Made by a program: the position numbers and the translations under genes. Below are positions 47,646 to 56,331 of a DNA stretch of 64,000 nt, piece after piece. The notes beneath the pieces were generated by a model. The model searched no databases. It saw only the letters and a program-made list of their open reading frames with translations, and had not been told where the DNA came from. This DNA comes from Duganella sp. 1411. GTDB taxonomy: Bacteria > Pseudomonadota > Gammaproteobacteria > Burkholderiales > Burkholderiaceae_D. The stretch's first letter is position 1. Each line of letters opens with the position of its first letter. The stretch covers positions 496,001 through 560,000 of the forward strand of contig NZ_JAFICD010000003.1 of NCBI RefSeq assembly GCF_017833525.1, read 5' to 3'.

Positions 47646-48194
47646 TTAGCTCTTCAGCGATGTCGCCAGCAGCTTGTGCAGCTCGTCGAAATCGGGCTTG
47701 CCCAGGTAGCGCTTGAGGATTTTGCCGTCCTTGCCGATGACGAAGGTGGTCGGCGTCATGGCGACGTCGCCGTAGGCCTTGGCGGCCGAGCCGTCCGTGT
47801 CCAGCGCCACCTTGAACGGCAAATGACGCGTTTCGGCGTAGTTGACGACGTAGTTCGGCGGATCGTAGCTCATCGCCACGGCGACGAACTCCATGCCCTG
47901 CGGCTTGAACTTGTTGTAGGTGTCGACCATTTGGGGCATTTCGGCCACGCACGTGGTGCACGACGTCGCCCAGAAATTGACCATGACGACCTTGCCGCGC
48001 AGGCTGTCGGGGGTGATTTTTTCGCCCTGGATGGTGACGAAGCCGACGTTCGGCGCAACCGGCCGCTTGGCCAGCGAGACGTAGCCGCCAAAACCGATCG
48101 CGGCGATCACCACGGCGGCCAGCACCGGCTTGATCCAGCCCGGCGACGAGGTTTTAGCGGGGGAAACGGGGGAGGTGAGCGTAGTATCTTGCAT
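47646..48194 (-). CDS. TlpA/ResA-type membrane-anchored thioredoxin
   Basis: 182 residues from the ATG at 48194; an ATG at 48227 would add 11 residues. One N-terminal transmembrane anchor (WIKPVLAAVVIAAIGFGGYV) precedes a thioredoxin fold of the TlpA/ResA type: GKVVMVNFWATSCTTCVAEM, with active site CTTC, and MTPTTFVIGKDGKI with the cis-Pro. It acts in the periplasm as a thiol reductase, perhaps for cytochrome c or oxidase maturation. Operon with cynS is possible. Not near the cco genes. Confidence 0.85.
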   Translation of the reverse strand: MQDTTLTSPVSPAKTSSPGWIKPVLAAVVIAAIGFGGYVSLAKRPVAPNVGFVTIQGEKITPDSLRGKVVMVNFWATSCTTCVAEMPQMVDTYNKFKPQGMEFVAVAMSYDPPNYVVNYAETRHLPFKVALDTDGSAAKAYGDVAMTPTTFVIGKDGKILKRYLGKPDFDELHKLLATSLKS

Positions 48195-48266
48195 GATCGA
48201 TTCAGGCGCCGTGGGGGATGAGGTCATTATAGACCGGTATCCCCGACGGCGCCCGCCATGCCCGGT

Positions 48267-48962
48267 TTACTGCACCGAGTGGGTGGTGGCGCCACCGCTG
48301 TCGGTGCTGGCCGGGGCCGCCGCCGGGGCCGGCGTCGACTGGTATTGCTTGTACTCGTCCTCGGAGATGTATTCGAACACCTTGACGACCTTGGTCACGC
48401 CGCTCACGCCGCGGGCGATGTCGGCGCCGATCTGGCCTTCGCGCTGGGTCACGCGGCCCTGCAGGTAGACCGTGCCGCGCTCGGTGACGACCTGGTACGA
48501 GTTGGCCGAGATATCCTTGGCGTCGACCAGGCTGGCCTTGACCTTGGTGGTGATCAGCGTGTCGTTGGAGCGCGAGGTGTAGCTCGACGGGCCGGCGATC
48601 TCCAGCTCGTTGATGACCGACAGCACGCCCTCGACGCCGCGCACTTCGCGCTCGGCGGCCGCTTTCATCGTTTCGTCGCGCACTTCGCCGGTCAGCAGCA
48701 CGCGGCGGTTGAAGCTGTTGACGTTGGTGTGGCCGGCGTCGCCGACGACGTTGCGCAGCTTGTTCGAGGCCTTGATCTGGATCGTGGTGTCCTCGGTCTG
48801 GGCGCCGAAGGTGCGGCGGTCCGACGCCGCCAGCGTGCCGCTGATGGCGCCGCCGGCGACCAGCGCGATGCAGCCCGTCAGCGAGGTCATCATCGTTGCG
48901 CACAGCACGCTCATGGCCAGCGGGCGCTGGATCCTGCGCCAGATGGCACCTGGGTTAGTCAT
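48267..48962 (-). CDS. dolP: Two-BON-domain outer-membrane lipoprotein DolP
   Basis: 231 residues. The lipobox SLTGC follows a signal peptide. Two BON domains (about 50-115 and 130-200) show [18 protein letters not shown] and the [17 protein letters not shown] repeat. A Pro/Ala-rich tail ends the protein. In E. coli DolP (YraP) binds anionic lipids and supports envelope integrity. The diaA-dolP order, with an 8-bp overlap here, matches the conserved yraN-diaA-dolP cluster. Confidence 0.88.
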   Translation of the reverse strand: MTNPGAIWRRIQRPLAMSVLCATMMTSLTGCIALVAGGAISGTLAASDRRTFGAQTEDTTIQIKASNKLRNVVGDAGHTNVNSFNRRVLLTGEVRDETMKAAAEREVRGVEGVLSVINELEIAGPSSYTSRSNDTLITTKVKASLVDAKDISANSYQVVTERGTVYLQGRVTQREGQIGADIARGVSGVTKVVKVFEYISEDEYKQYQSTPAPAAAPASTDSGGATTHSVQ

Positions 48963-49551
48963 TCACATCTCCTCCGAATAGCGCGACGTCGATGCCGTCG
49001 CAGATACAGTGTATGGACACCAGATGGACTTCCTGGATACGGGCGGTGCGGTCGGCCGGCACGCAGATGTGGACGTCGGCGTCGGTCAGCATCTTGCCGA
49101 TGGCGCCGCCGCCCTTGCCGGTCATCGCCACGACGCGCATTTCGCGCTCGAGCGCCGCTTCGATGGCCGCCATCACGTTGGCCGAGTTGCCCGACGTCGA
49201 GAACGCCAGCAGGATGTCGCCGGCCTGGCCGAACGCCTGCACCTGCTTGGAGAAGATCTCGCGGTAGCTGTAGTCGTTGGCCACGGCCGTCAGGATCGAG
49301 GTGTCGGTGGTCAAGGCCATGGCCGGCAGCGGGAAGCGTTCGCGCTCGAAGCGTCCCACCAGTTCGGCGGCGAAGTGCTGGGCGTCGGCAGCCGAGCCGC
49401 CGTTGCCGCACACCAGGATCTTGTTGCCGTTCGACAGCGCCGAGAACATCAGGTCGATCGCCTGCGCCAGATGCGGCGCGAGGACGGTGGCGGATTGGAT
49501 TTTGATTTCGGCACTTTCGTGGAAGTGCGCCAGGATGCGTTGATTATTCAT
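48955..49551 (-). CDS. diaA: SIS-domain protein DiaA / phosphoheptose isomerase-like
   Basis: 198 residues, one SIS domain: [20 protein letters not shown] and [19 protein letters not shown] are the phosphosugar-binding loops. Family members are GmhA (sedoheptulose 7-phosphate isomerase) or DiaA, which stimulates DnaA at oriC. The yraN-diaA-dolP context favours DiaA; sequence alone cannot exclude an isomerase. It overlaps dolP by 8 bp and lies 57 bp after yraN. Confidence 0.85.
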   Translation of the reverse strand: MNNQRILAHFHESAEIKIQSATVLAPHLAQAIDLMFSALSNGNKILVCGNGGSAADAQHFAAELVGRFERERFPLPAMALTTDTSILTAVANDYSYREIFSKQVQAFGQAGDILLAFSTSGNSANVMAAIEAALEREMRVVAMTGKGGGAIGKMLTDADVHICVPADRTARIQEVHLVSIHCICDGIDVALFGGDVND

Positions 49552-49608
49552 AGTGTGCTGATTATAGTGCAGTCCCTCAACGAGCCGGACAAGCTCTGTT
49601 AAAAATGC

Positions 49609-50007
49609 TTACAACTCAAGAATGTTTTGTATCCATGACAATATTTCATCGTCGATGGCCACCAGGTCGAAGCGGCACGGCGGCGGGCTGGGGTAGCGCA
49701 GCAGGTAATACTGGGCCGCGTTGATCAGGCGCCGCCGCTTGGCCGGGGTGACGCTGGCGGCCGCGCCGCCGAAGCCGGCCGCCGCCCGGCGCCGCACCTC
49801 GACGAACACCAGGCCGCCGTTGTGCCGCATGATCAGGTCGATTTCGCCGACCTTGCACAGGAAATTGCGCTCGACCAGGGCCAGGCCCTGTTCCACCAGG
49901 TGGCTTAGCGCCCGGTCCTCGCCCAGCCGTCCCAGCCGCTGCTGCTCGGTGGGTTGTTTGGCCTGCTTGCCGCCGCCGGGGCCGGGGCGTTGCCGTGGCG
50001 GCGACAT
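49609..50007 (-). CDS. yraN: YraN family (UPF0102) endonuclease-like protein
   Basis: 132 residues. The core motifs of the family are QQRLGRLGEDRALSHL and GEIDLIMRHNGGLVFVEVR, resembling the catalytic Glu/Asp set of Holliday-junction-resolvase-like nucleases. The N-terminus is basic and Pro/Gly-rich. The activity is not established. It starts 7 bp after lpoA. Confidence 0.9.
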   Translation of the reverse strand: MSPPRQRPGPGGGKQAKQPTEQQRLGRLGEDRALSHLVEQGLALVERNFLCKVGEIDLIMRHNGGLVFVEVRRRAAAGFGGAAASVTPAKRRRLINAAQYYLLRYPSPPPCRFDLVAIDDEILSWIQNILEL

Positions 50008-50014
50008 GGCGATC

Positions 50015-51403
50015 TCATTTGGCGACGGCCTGCGGCACGCCGTTTTTGTAGATGGCCGGCTGTTCGACGCGCTCGAAGCTGGCCGCGCCCTGGCCGAAAT
50101 CGACCGTCAGGCGGCCGGTCACGCCGTCCACATGGAAGCGGCCGGCCGGATGGCGGCTGATCTCGCGCGCCACGCGGTAGGCGTCGATGCCCAGCGCGTA
50201 CAGCCGTTCCATGTCGGCCGTGCCGGCCTGCACCGGGTGCGGGTAGACCATCACGGCCGGGTGGTCGCGCTGCACCTGCCAAGGCAGGTCGAGCAGGCGC
50301 ACGCCGTCGAGCTCGGGGCCGGCGAAGGCCAGCGTCGCGCCCGGATTGAGCGCCGACGTGCCGTACACCGGCAGCGCACCGAACGCGCTCACCGGCACCG
50401 GCGGCTGGGCCGGCATGGCGTCGGCCGTGCTGATCACCGGATTGGTCGGCTCGGTCGTCAGCGGGGCGCCCAGCGCGCCGCGCAGCTGGCGGGTCTGGTC
50501 GGCGCCCATCGCCGAGAACAGCAGGCCGGGCGGGTCCTGCGCCAGGCGCGCGCGCAGTTGCACCAGGTCCGGATCGCTGAGGTAGCCGTTGGGCGCGTTC
50601 AGCTCGACCATGCGCACCGGCTGGCCGAGGCGCTGCCACTGGCCGGCGAAGGCGGCGGCGACGCGGCGCTGCCACGCCGAGCTGGTGGTCAGGATCAGCG
50701 CGCTGGCGCCGGGATGCTCGGCGGCGGCCCACTGGGCGGCCTGGCGCGCCTCCTCCTCGATCGACAGGCCCATGGCCAGCATCTTCGGCGGCAGCGGCGC
50801 GGCGCCGGCGCTGCCGTAGCCTTCCGGATAGTTCAGCGCGATGGTCGGCTTGCTCACCAGCGGGCTGGCCGCGACCGCCGCCACCGCCGAGCGCGCCAGC
50901 GGGCCGATGATGATGTCCTCGCGCTCGGACGCGCTGGCGTAGGTCGACAGGATGTCCTGCGGCACGTCGGTGGTTTCGATGACGGTGACGGTGACGTTGT
51001 CGCGGTCGCGCTCCCAGGCGGCCATGAAGCCGGCGCGCAGCGATTCGGCGGCCGCGCCCAGCGTTTCGGAGCGCAGCGGCAGCAGCAGCGCCATGTTGAC
51101 CGGGGCGTTGGACGGCAAGGCGCGCTCGTCGGCCGCGCGCTCGTCCGGCCGGGCCTGGTCGGCGCGGTTGCCGGCGGCGGCGCCGCCCGGCAGGTCGATG
51201 GCGAAGGTTTCGGCCGCCGGCAGCGGCGGTTCGGGCGGCGGCTTGGGCAGCGGCTGGACCGGGGCGGGCGGCGGCGCGCTTGGGCTTATAATGGGCGCCA
51301 TCGGCGGAATCGGCGTGCTGCCGCACGCGCTCAACGCCGCCACCGCCACCGCCGCAATCGTCGTAATCGCCGCGGACCGCAGCGACAACCTCATACTTTT
51401 CAT
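50015..51403 (-). CDS. lpoA: Penicillin-binding protein activator LpoA
   Basis: About 462 residues, an outer-membrane lipoprotein that stimulates PBP1A. A signal peptide ends in lipobox LSAC, followed by a Pro-rich linker. The conserved LppC-like part is a periplasmic-binding-protein fold (VNMALLLPLRSETLGAAAES, IIGPLARSAVAAVAASPLVS, PTIALNYPEG). The TPR-like N-domain of the longer gammaproteobacterial LpoA (about 680) is missing, the usual betaproteobacterial size. The start is ATG 51403 or 51394. It is divergent from rsmI with only 10 bp between the start codons. Confidence 0.85.
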   Translation of the reverse strand: MKSMRLSLRSAAITTIAAVAVAALSACGSTPIPPMAPIISPSAPPPAPVQPLPKPPPEPPLPAAETFAIDLPGGAAAGNRADQARPDERAADERALPSNAPVNMALLLPLRSETLGAAAESLRAGFMAAWERDRDNVTVTVIETTDVPQDILSTYASASEREDIIIGPLARSAVAAVAASPLVSKPTIALNYPEGYGSAGAAPLPPKMLAMGLSIEEEARQAAQWAAAEHPGASALILTTSSAWQRRVAAAFAGQWQRLGQPVRMVELNAPNGYLSDPDLVQLRARLAQDPPGLLFSAMGADQTRQLRGALGAPLTTEPTNPVISTADAMPAQPPVPVSAFGALPVYGTSALNPGATLAFAGPELDGVRLLDLPWQVQRDHPAVMVYPHPVQAGTADMERLYALGIDAYRVAREISRHPAGRFHVDGVTGRLTVDFGQGAASFERVEQPAIYKNGVPQAVAK

Positions 51404-51413
51404 TCGACCCCCA

Positions 51414-52319
51414 ATGACCGACCAAGAAACCCGCGCCATCTCCACCCTACCCGTGCTGGGTGAAACGGCGCACCAGGCCTATCCTAGCGCAACCTTGTAT
51501 ATCGTGGCGACCCCGATCGGCAATGTGACCGATATTACGCTGCGCGCGTTGCACGTTTTGAACCTGGTCGACGCGGTCGCCTGCGAGGACACCCGTAACA
51601 CGGCGCAACTGATGACCCGTTTCGGGCTGCACAAGCCGCTCATCGCCGCGCACCAGCACAACGAGCGCGAGGTGGCCGAGACCTTGATCGCGCGCCTGGG
51701 GGCCGGCGAGCGCATCGCGCTGGTGTCCGACGCCGGCACGCCGGGCGTGTCCGACCCGGGCGCGCGCATCGTCGACGCGGTGCGGGCGGCCGGATTGCGC
51801 GTGTTGCCGTTGCCGGGGGCGTCGGCGGCGGTGACCGCCTTGTCGGCCAGCGGGCTGGTCAACGATCAGTTCTATTTCGTCGGCTTCCTGCCGGCCAAGG
51901 CCAAGCAGCGCGAGAATTTCCTCGGCACATTGCGCGCGGTGACGGCGACGATGGTGTTCTACGAGGCGCCGCACCGCATCCTCGACTGCGCCGTCGCGCT
52001 GGCGGCCGTGTTCGAGCCGGAGCGCGAGGTGGTGTTCGCGCGCGAGCTGACCAAGATGTTCGAGGAAATCCACCGCTGCCCGCTGTCCGAGGCCGAAGCG
52101 TGGATCAAGGCCGATCCGCACCGCGAAAAGGGCGAGTTCGTCGTGTTGCTGGCCGGCGCGCCGGCGGCCGAGGACGAGCAAGATGTCGAGGCGGAACGGA
52201 TTTTGAAGATCTTGCTGACCGAATGCTCGGTCAAGCAAGCCGCGAACCTGGCGGCGCAGATCACCGGCCGCAAGAAAAACGCGCTGTACGACCGTGCCTT
52301 GCAGTTAAAAGATGATTGA
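51414..52319 (+). CDS. rsmI: 16S rRNA (cytidine(1402)-2'-O)-methyltransferase
   Basis: 301 residues. The tetrapyrrole-methylase fold begins YIVATPIGNVTDITLRAL, then ACEDTRNTAQLM and VSDAGTPGVSDPGARIV, all characteristic of RsmI, with FYEAPHRI further on. It uses S-adenosylmethionine to methylate C1402 in the P site. The first residues (MTDQETRAIST) are a variable extension. It is divergent from lpoA, as yraL is from yraM in E. coli. A 28-bp palindromic repeat lies 24 bp after the stop. Confidence 0.94.
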   Translation: MTDQETRAISTLPVLGETAHQAYPSATLYIVATPIGNVTDITLRALHVLNLVDAVACEDTRNTAQLMTRFGLHKPLIAAHQHNEREVAETLIARLGAGERIALVSDAGTPGVSDPGARIVDAVRAAGLRVLPLPGASAAVTALSASGLVNDQFYFVGFLPAKAKQRENFLGTLRAVTATMVFYEAPHRILDCAVALAAVFEPEREVVFARELTKMFEEIHRCPLSEAEAWIKADPHREKGEFVVLLAGAPAAEDEQDVEAERILKILLTECSVKQAANLAAQITGRKKNALYDRALQLKDD

Positions 52320-52343
52320 GCCGCGCGGCAACCCGAAAAGGCC

Positions 52344-52371
52344 GGGGTCGTACCCCGTGGGGTACGACCCC
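52344..52371. repeat. 28-bp palindrome GGGGTCGTACCCC-N2-GGGGTACGACCCC, copy 1
   Basis: Perfect 13-bp stem with a 2-bp loop (gt), 24 bp after the rsmI stop and 30 bp before the end of the convergent Pro-rich gene. The same stem with loop tc recurs at 59381-59408. Placement at 3' ends and no T tract fit a small interspersed repeat that may also act on transcripts. Confidence 0.8.
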
Positions 52372-52400
52372 TGTTCGCCGCCGTGCGGGTTGAACGATAC

Positions 52401-53021
52401 TCAAAACTTACACCCATGATCCTTCTTATCCAACAACCAAAATAAAGGCGTCAGCAGATTACCAGGCTGGGCCAGGCAATCTTTACGCTTGGCCCCTTCC
52501 ATCTTGGTCGCCAGCTCGCTGGCCTTCTGTTCCGGGTAAAGCGGATGATCGTCCAACTGCGCCACCGGCAACCCCGCGCGCGCCGGGTCTTTCTCGTTCG
52601 CTACTTTACGCGCCGTCTTCAGCGCCGCGTTCATATCAAACTGTTTGGCCTGTTGCTGTGCTTGCTGCGGATACAGCGGATCAGGCACATTGGCGGCCGG
52701 CGCCGGTAAAGTGATCGCTTGCGACGGCGCCTCCTCGGCGGCGGGCTTCGGCGCCGGCTTATCCGCACGAACCACCTTTTTATCCCGCTCGCGCGGGTGA
52801 GCCGGCTCGACCGGCGGCGGCTTCAGCTCGACGACCACCGGCGCCGGCGGCTTGGGCGGCGGCGCCAGCCAAACCGTCATCGCCTCCCTCGGCGGCGGCG
52901 CCTCGGGCGTTCTCGACCGGTATCCAAAGATCAGCAACGCATGCAAAACCACCGAAACAGCGACGCCCCAGACCATGCCCGGCCGCCGCGGCCGGACGGA
53001 CTCATCAAGGGTCGCGTTCAT
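52401..53021 (-). CDS. TonB-like proline-rich membrane protein, function unknown
   Basis: 206 residues. A short cytoplasmic N-terminus and one transmembrane helix (WGVAVSVVLHALLIFGY) are followed by a Pro-rich periplasmic stretch (PPPKPPAPVVVELKPPPVEP) and a Lys-rich segment, the general plan of TonB/TolA energy transducers. The C-terminal part (DPLYPQQAQQQAKQFDMNAA, then KDCLAQPGNLLTPLFWL) is not a recognisable TonB C-domain. No ExbBD genes adjoin. Probably an envelope protein limited to relatives. Confidence 0.6.
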   Translation of the reverse strand: MNATLDESVRPRRPGMVWGVAVSVVLHALLIFGYRSRTPEAPPPREAMTVWLAPPPKPPAPVVVELKPPPVEPAHPRERDKKVVRADKPAPKPAAEEAPSQAITLPAPAANVPDPLYPQQAQQQAKQFDMNAALKTARKVANEKDPARAGLPVAQLDDHPLYPEQKASELATKMEGAKRKDCLAQPGNLLTPLFWLLDKKDHGCKF

Positions 53022-53105
53022 GGTTTTTTAGCTAAGTTATGCATAGCCTTCGATCTTACATTGAAAAAAATCGGCCGTGGTACATAATGAATGTCATAGG
53101 GGCAC

Positions 53106-53134
53106 TTGACGGATGCTGGGGCAGCTTGTATTAT
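53106..53134 (+). promoter_or_regulatory. Sigma-70 promoter of tRNA-Pro
   Basis: TTGACG (53106-53111), a 17-bp spacer, then TATTAT (53129-53134), 10 bp before the mature tRNA start. This is near consensus in sequence and spacing. Confidence 0.85.
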
Positions 53135-53144
53135 CTTGCTTCTT

Positions 53145-53221
53145 CGGAGTGTAGCGCAGCCCGGTAGCGCACCTGGTTTGGGACCAGGGGGTCCAAGGTT
53201 CGAATCCTTGTACTCCGACCA
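53145..53221 (+). tRNA. tRNA-Pro (anticodon TGG)
   Basis: 77 nt cloverleaf. The acceptor stem CGGAGTG pairs with TACTCCG; the D arm is GCGCAGCCCGGTAGCGC; the anticodon stem CCTGG/CCAGG encloses TTTGGGA with anticodon TGG; the T arm is CAAGGTTCGAATCCTTG. CCA is encoded. It reads CCN proline codons, mainly CCA and, by wobble, CCG/CCU. It is a single gene with its own promoter and terminator. Confidence 0.97.
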
Positions 53222-53227
53222 GTATCT

Positions 53228-53268
53228 AAAACCCCCGTTTGATGGCAACGTCAAACGGGGGTTTTTCC
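53228..53268 (+). terminator. Rho-independent terminator after tRNA-Pro
   Basis: A perfect 15-bp stem: AAAACCCCCGTTTGA (53228-53242), loop of 8, TCAAACGGGGGTTTT (53251-53265), running into further T. It begins 6 bp after the tRNA. Confidence 0.92.
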
Positions 53269-53373
53269 TTTTGAAAGCCGGATTCATCCCGCAAAACCGG
53301 CCCCCGGTCGCATATGCCTCCGGCACCTTGGGCTGCTGGTTAGAATGCCTTCAGTCCAAACGGAGGTGCCGCC

Positions 53374-54672
53374 ATGATGTCGTTCAAATTGCCGTTTAAC
53401 ACCAGGGTGCCGCTCGTCGAGCACGACGCGTCGCTGGTACGCAGGTATTATTTGCAAACGCTGCTGCGGCACGCGCTGGCGGCCGTGCTGGTGTGCGGCC
53501 TGTGCGTGACGGTTCCGGTCGTCTATGCCTGGTGGTCGCAGGGCTATATCCCCGCCGGCGTCAACTGGTTCTACCTGCTGCCCCTGATCGACTTCATCCT
53601 CGTCTTCCCGGCGCTCATCGCCATGGCCTCGAGCTACCTCGGCACGCTGCGCGAGGCCGGCACGGCGCTGACGCCGGAGATGATCTCCTCGCGGCCCCGG
53701 ATGACGGTGAGCTCCCCGCTCGATACGCTCGGCACTTTTGAGTTGTGCGCCGAAACCCTGTCCGGCCTGACACTCGGTCTGGCGCTGGGTTATCCGGGCC
53801 CGGCGTCGTTTTCGCACCAGCAGTTCAAGGGCCGGATACGGATCGCGCCGCCACGCACCTTATGGCTGTGGCGGCGCATGGAAGTGCTGGTGACCGGCGA
53901 ACCCGGACAGCCGACGCAAATCGAGGTCCGGCGGCGCTTCGGCCTGGAGTTCTTCCAGGTACAGCGGGGCGAGCCATGGGGTGCGGTGCAGACGGTGGCC
54001 CACCATCTGCATGTCGAAGTCAAGCGCCGCCACCACACGTTGCAACTGGCCCGGCGCGAGCACGAACTGCAACGCGCGGCGCTGAGCGCGAAGCTGTCGG
54101 CGCTGCAGGCGCAGGTGGAGCCGCATTTTTTGTTCAATACCCTGGCCAACCTGAAATACCTGATCCGCACCGACGGCGAAGCGGCGCAGCTGATGCTCGA
54201 TCACCTGGTCGGCTATCTGCAAAACGCGCTGCCGGACATGCGTTCCGTCTCCTCCACCGTGGGACGCGAGCTGGCGCTGGCCGGCGATTACCTGTCCATC
54301 ATGCGGATACGGATGGGCGAGCGGCTGCGCTTCCGTATCGATGCCGACGACGCCGTGCGGGCGCTGCCGTTTCCGCCGGCGATGCTGATTTCGCTGGTGG
54401 AGAACGCCATCAAGCACGGCCTGGAAAGCGCCACCCGCCCCGGCGATCTGCTGATTTCCGCCGCCATCGACGGCGGCGCGTTGCGGCTGACGGTGCGCGA
54501 CAACGGCGCGGGGCTGAGCGACCAGCCGGGCCAGGGAGTCGGCTTGGCCAACATCCACGAACGCTTGCAGCTGCTGTATGGCGAGCGGGCGTCGCTGGCG
54601 GTGGCCGCGCCGGCCGATGGCGGCGTGGAGGCGACGCTGTCGGTGCCGCTACCGGCGCGGGAGGCGGCATGA
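53374..54672 (+). CDS. LytS-type sensor histidine kinase
   Basis: 432 residues. Two N-terminal transmembrane helices (about 31-53, 63-88) precede a region with a PilZ-like or unknown small domain. The catalytic part is the His_kinase (PF06580) type: VEPHFLFNTLANLKYLIRTD carries the phosphorylated His, followed by LVENAIKHGLESA and DNGAGLSDQPGQGVGLANIH. Such kinases pair with LytTR regulators, and one follows with a 4-bp overlap. GGAGGT lies upstream of the start. The signal is unknown. Confidence 0.9.
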   Translation: MMSFKLPFNTRVPLVEHDASLVRRYYLQTLLRHALAAVLVCGLCVTVPVVYAWWSQGYIPAGVNWFYLLPLIDFILVFPALIAMASSYLGTLREAGTALTPEMISSRPRMTVSSPLDTLGTFELCAETLSGLTLGLALGYPGPASFSHQQFKGRIRIAPPRTLWLWRRMEVLVTGEPGQPTQIEVRRRFGLEFFQVQRGEPWGAVQTVAHHLHVEVKRRHHTLQLARREHELQRAALSAKLSALQAQVEPHFLFNTLANLKYLIRTDGEAAQLMLDHLVGYLQNALPDMRSVSSTVGRELALAGDYLSIMRIRMGERLRFRIDADDAVRALPFPPAMLISLVENAIKHGLESATRPGDLLISAAIDGGALRLTVRDNGAGLSDQPGQGVGLANIHERLQLLYGERASLAVAAPADGGVEATLSVPLPAREAA

Positions 54673-55403
54673 CCAGCGCCTTGATCGTCGAGGACGAACC
54701 GCTGCTGCGCGCGGAGCTGGCCGACCAGCTGGCGATGCTGTGGCCCGAGCTGGAGATCGTCGGGCGGGCGGAAAACGGCATCGAGGCGGTGGCGATGCTG
54801 GAGGCGCTGCGGCCGGACGTGGTTTTCCTCGATATCCAGATTCCCGGCTTGAATGGTCTGGAGGTGGCGCTGCATGTGCCCGAATCGACGCAGATCGTGT
54901 TTGTGACGGCGTATGCCGAGCATGCGCTCAAGGCCTTTGATGCAGGGGCGGCGGATTATCTGGTCAAGCCGCTTTCGGCGGCGCGCTTGCTGCAGACGGT
55001 GAAGCGTTTGAAAAGCCGCGAAGGGCGTGTGGTGGCGCCGGAGGTGTGGCGGCAGCTGTTCGGCAAGGCGGCGGCGCCGGTGTATTTGAAGTGGATCAAG
55101 GCGTCGATCGGCAATTCGGTGCGGCTGGTGATGGTGGCGGATGTGCAGTTCTTTACGTCCGATGGCAAGTACACGCGGGTGGTGACGGCCACGGGGGATG
55201 CGTTGATACGCGTGCCGCTCAAAAGCTTGATCGAGCAGCTCGATCCGGGGCAGTTCGCGCAGGTGCATCGCGGCGCGATCGTCAACCTGGAGGCGATCGA
55301 GCGCATCGACCGCGATGGGGCGGCCATGGAGATTCATTTGAAGGGACGGCCGGAGAAGTTGGCCGTCAGCGAGGCTTGTACGCGGCAGTTCCGCCAGATG
55401 TAA
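54669..55403 (+). CDS. LytTR-family response regulator
   Basis: 244 residues. The receiver domain (ALIVEDEPLLRAELADQL, phosphoacceptor Asp in VVFLDIQIPGLNG, then FVTAYAEHALKAFDAG and LVKPLS) is followed by a LytTR DNA-binding domain (about 140-244; VADVQFFTSDGKYTRV and QVHRGAIVNLEAIERI). It is co-transcribed with the LytS kinase by ATGA overlap. Such pairs control surface, transport or virulence genes; targets here are unknown. Confidence 0.93.
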   Translation: MTSALIVEDEPLLRAELADQLAMLWPELEIVGRAENGIEAVAMLEALRPDVVFLDIQIPGLNGLEVALHVPESTQIVFVTAYAEHALKAFDAGAADYLVKPLSAARLLQTVKRLKSREGRVVAPEVWRQLFGKAAAPVYLKWIKASIGNSVRLVMVADVQFFTSDGKYTRVVTATGDALIRVPLKSLIEQLDPGQFAQVHRGAIVNLEAIERIDRDGAAMEIHLKGRPEKLAVSEACTRQFRQM

Positions 55404-55417
55404 TGCGCGGCGTCGCC

Positions 55418-56329
55418 TCAATTGGCCCGCTTGGCGGCGATCGCGTTGCCGGCGCGGCTGGCGCCTTTGCGTCCCAGGAAATGCGAGATGAACTGCCCCG
55501 CATCCACCACGATGTCCAGGTCGACGCCGGTCTCGATTCCCAACCCCTGCATCATGTACAGCACGTCCTCGGTGGCGACGTTGCCGGTCGCGCCCTTGGC
55601 GTACGGACAGCCGCCCAGCCCCGATACCGACGAGTGGTAGATCGAGATGCCCACCTCCAGGCTGGCGTAGATGTTGGCCAGCGCTTGCCCATAGGTGTCG
55701 TGGAAGTGCCCCGCCAGAGCGTCGACGCGGAACTCGCGGATCGCGCGCTCCATCACCGCCTGCGTCTTGCGCGGCGTGGCCACGCCGATGGTGTCGGCGA
55801 TGTCGATCTCGTCGCAACCCAGGTCGCGCATGCGGCCCACCACGTCGGCCACCGCGTCGAGCGGCACGTCGCCCTGGTACGGGCAGCCGAACGAGCAGCT
55901 GATGCTGCCGCGCAGGCGCAGGCCGTTGTCCTTGACCGCCTTGGCCACGTCCTCGAAGCGGGCGATCGATTCGGCGATCGAGCAGTTGATGTTCTTTTGC
56001 GAGAACGCCTCCGACGCCGAGCCGAAAATGACCACCTCGTCGGCGCGCGCGGCCAGCGCCGCCGTCAGGCCTTGCATGTTGGGCGTGAGCGCGGAGTAGA
56101 TCACGCCGCTCTTGCGGTCGATGCCGGCCATGACCTCGGTGCTGGTGGCCATCTGCGGCACCCACTTGGGCGAGACGAACGACGCCGCCTCGATGTTGCG
56201 GAAGCCGGCGCTGGTGAGGCGGTTCACCAGTTCGATCTTGACCGCTGCGGGCACGCTGGCTTTTTCGTTTTGCAGGCCGTCGCGCGGCCCCACTTCGACG
56301 ATTTTGACCTGCCGGGGCAAACTGTTCAT
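55418..56329 (-). CDS. liuE: Hydroxymethylglutaryl-CoA lyase
   Basis: 303 residues. It cleaves HMG-CoA to acetoacetate and acetyl-CoA in the last step of leucine degradation. The TIM barrel begins VEVGPRDGLQNEK, with metal-site His in AGHFHDTYGQALAN and the active Cys in VSGLGGCPYAKGATGN. ATG 56329 is the natural start. It lies 2 bp after a GhrA-like gene, at the end of the minus-strand liu/bio array. Confidence 0.94.
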   Translation of the reverse strand: MNSLPRQVKIVEVGPRDGLQNEKASVPAAVKIELVNRLTSAGFRNIEAASFVSPKWVPQMATSTEVMAGIDRKSGVIYSALTPNMQGLTAALAARADEVVIFGSASEAFSQKNINCSIAESIARFEDVAKAVKDNGLRLRGSISCSFGCPYQGDVPLDAVADVVGRMRDLGCDEIDIADTIGVATPRKTQAVMERAIREFRVDALAGHFHDTYGQALANIYASLEVGISIYHSSVSGLGGCPYAKGATGNVATEDVLYMMQGLGIETGVDLDIVVDAGQFISHFLGRKGASRAGNAIAAKRAN

Positions 56330-56331
56330 CT

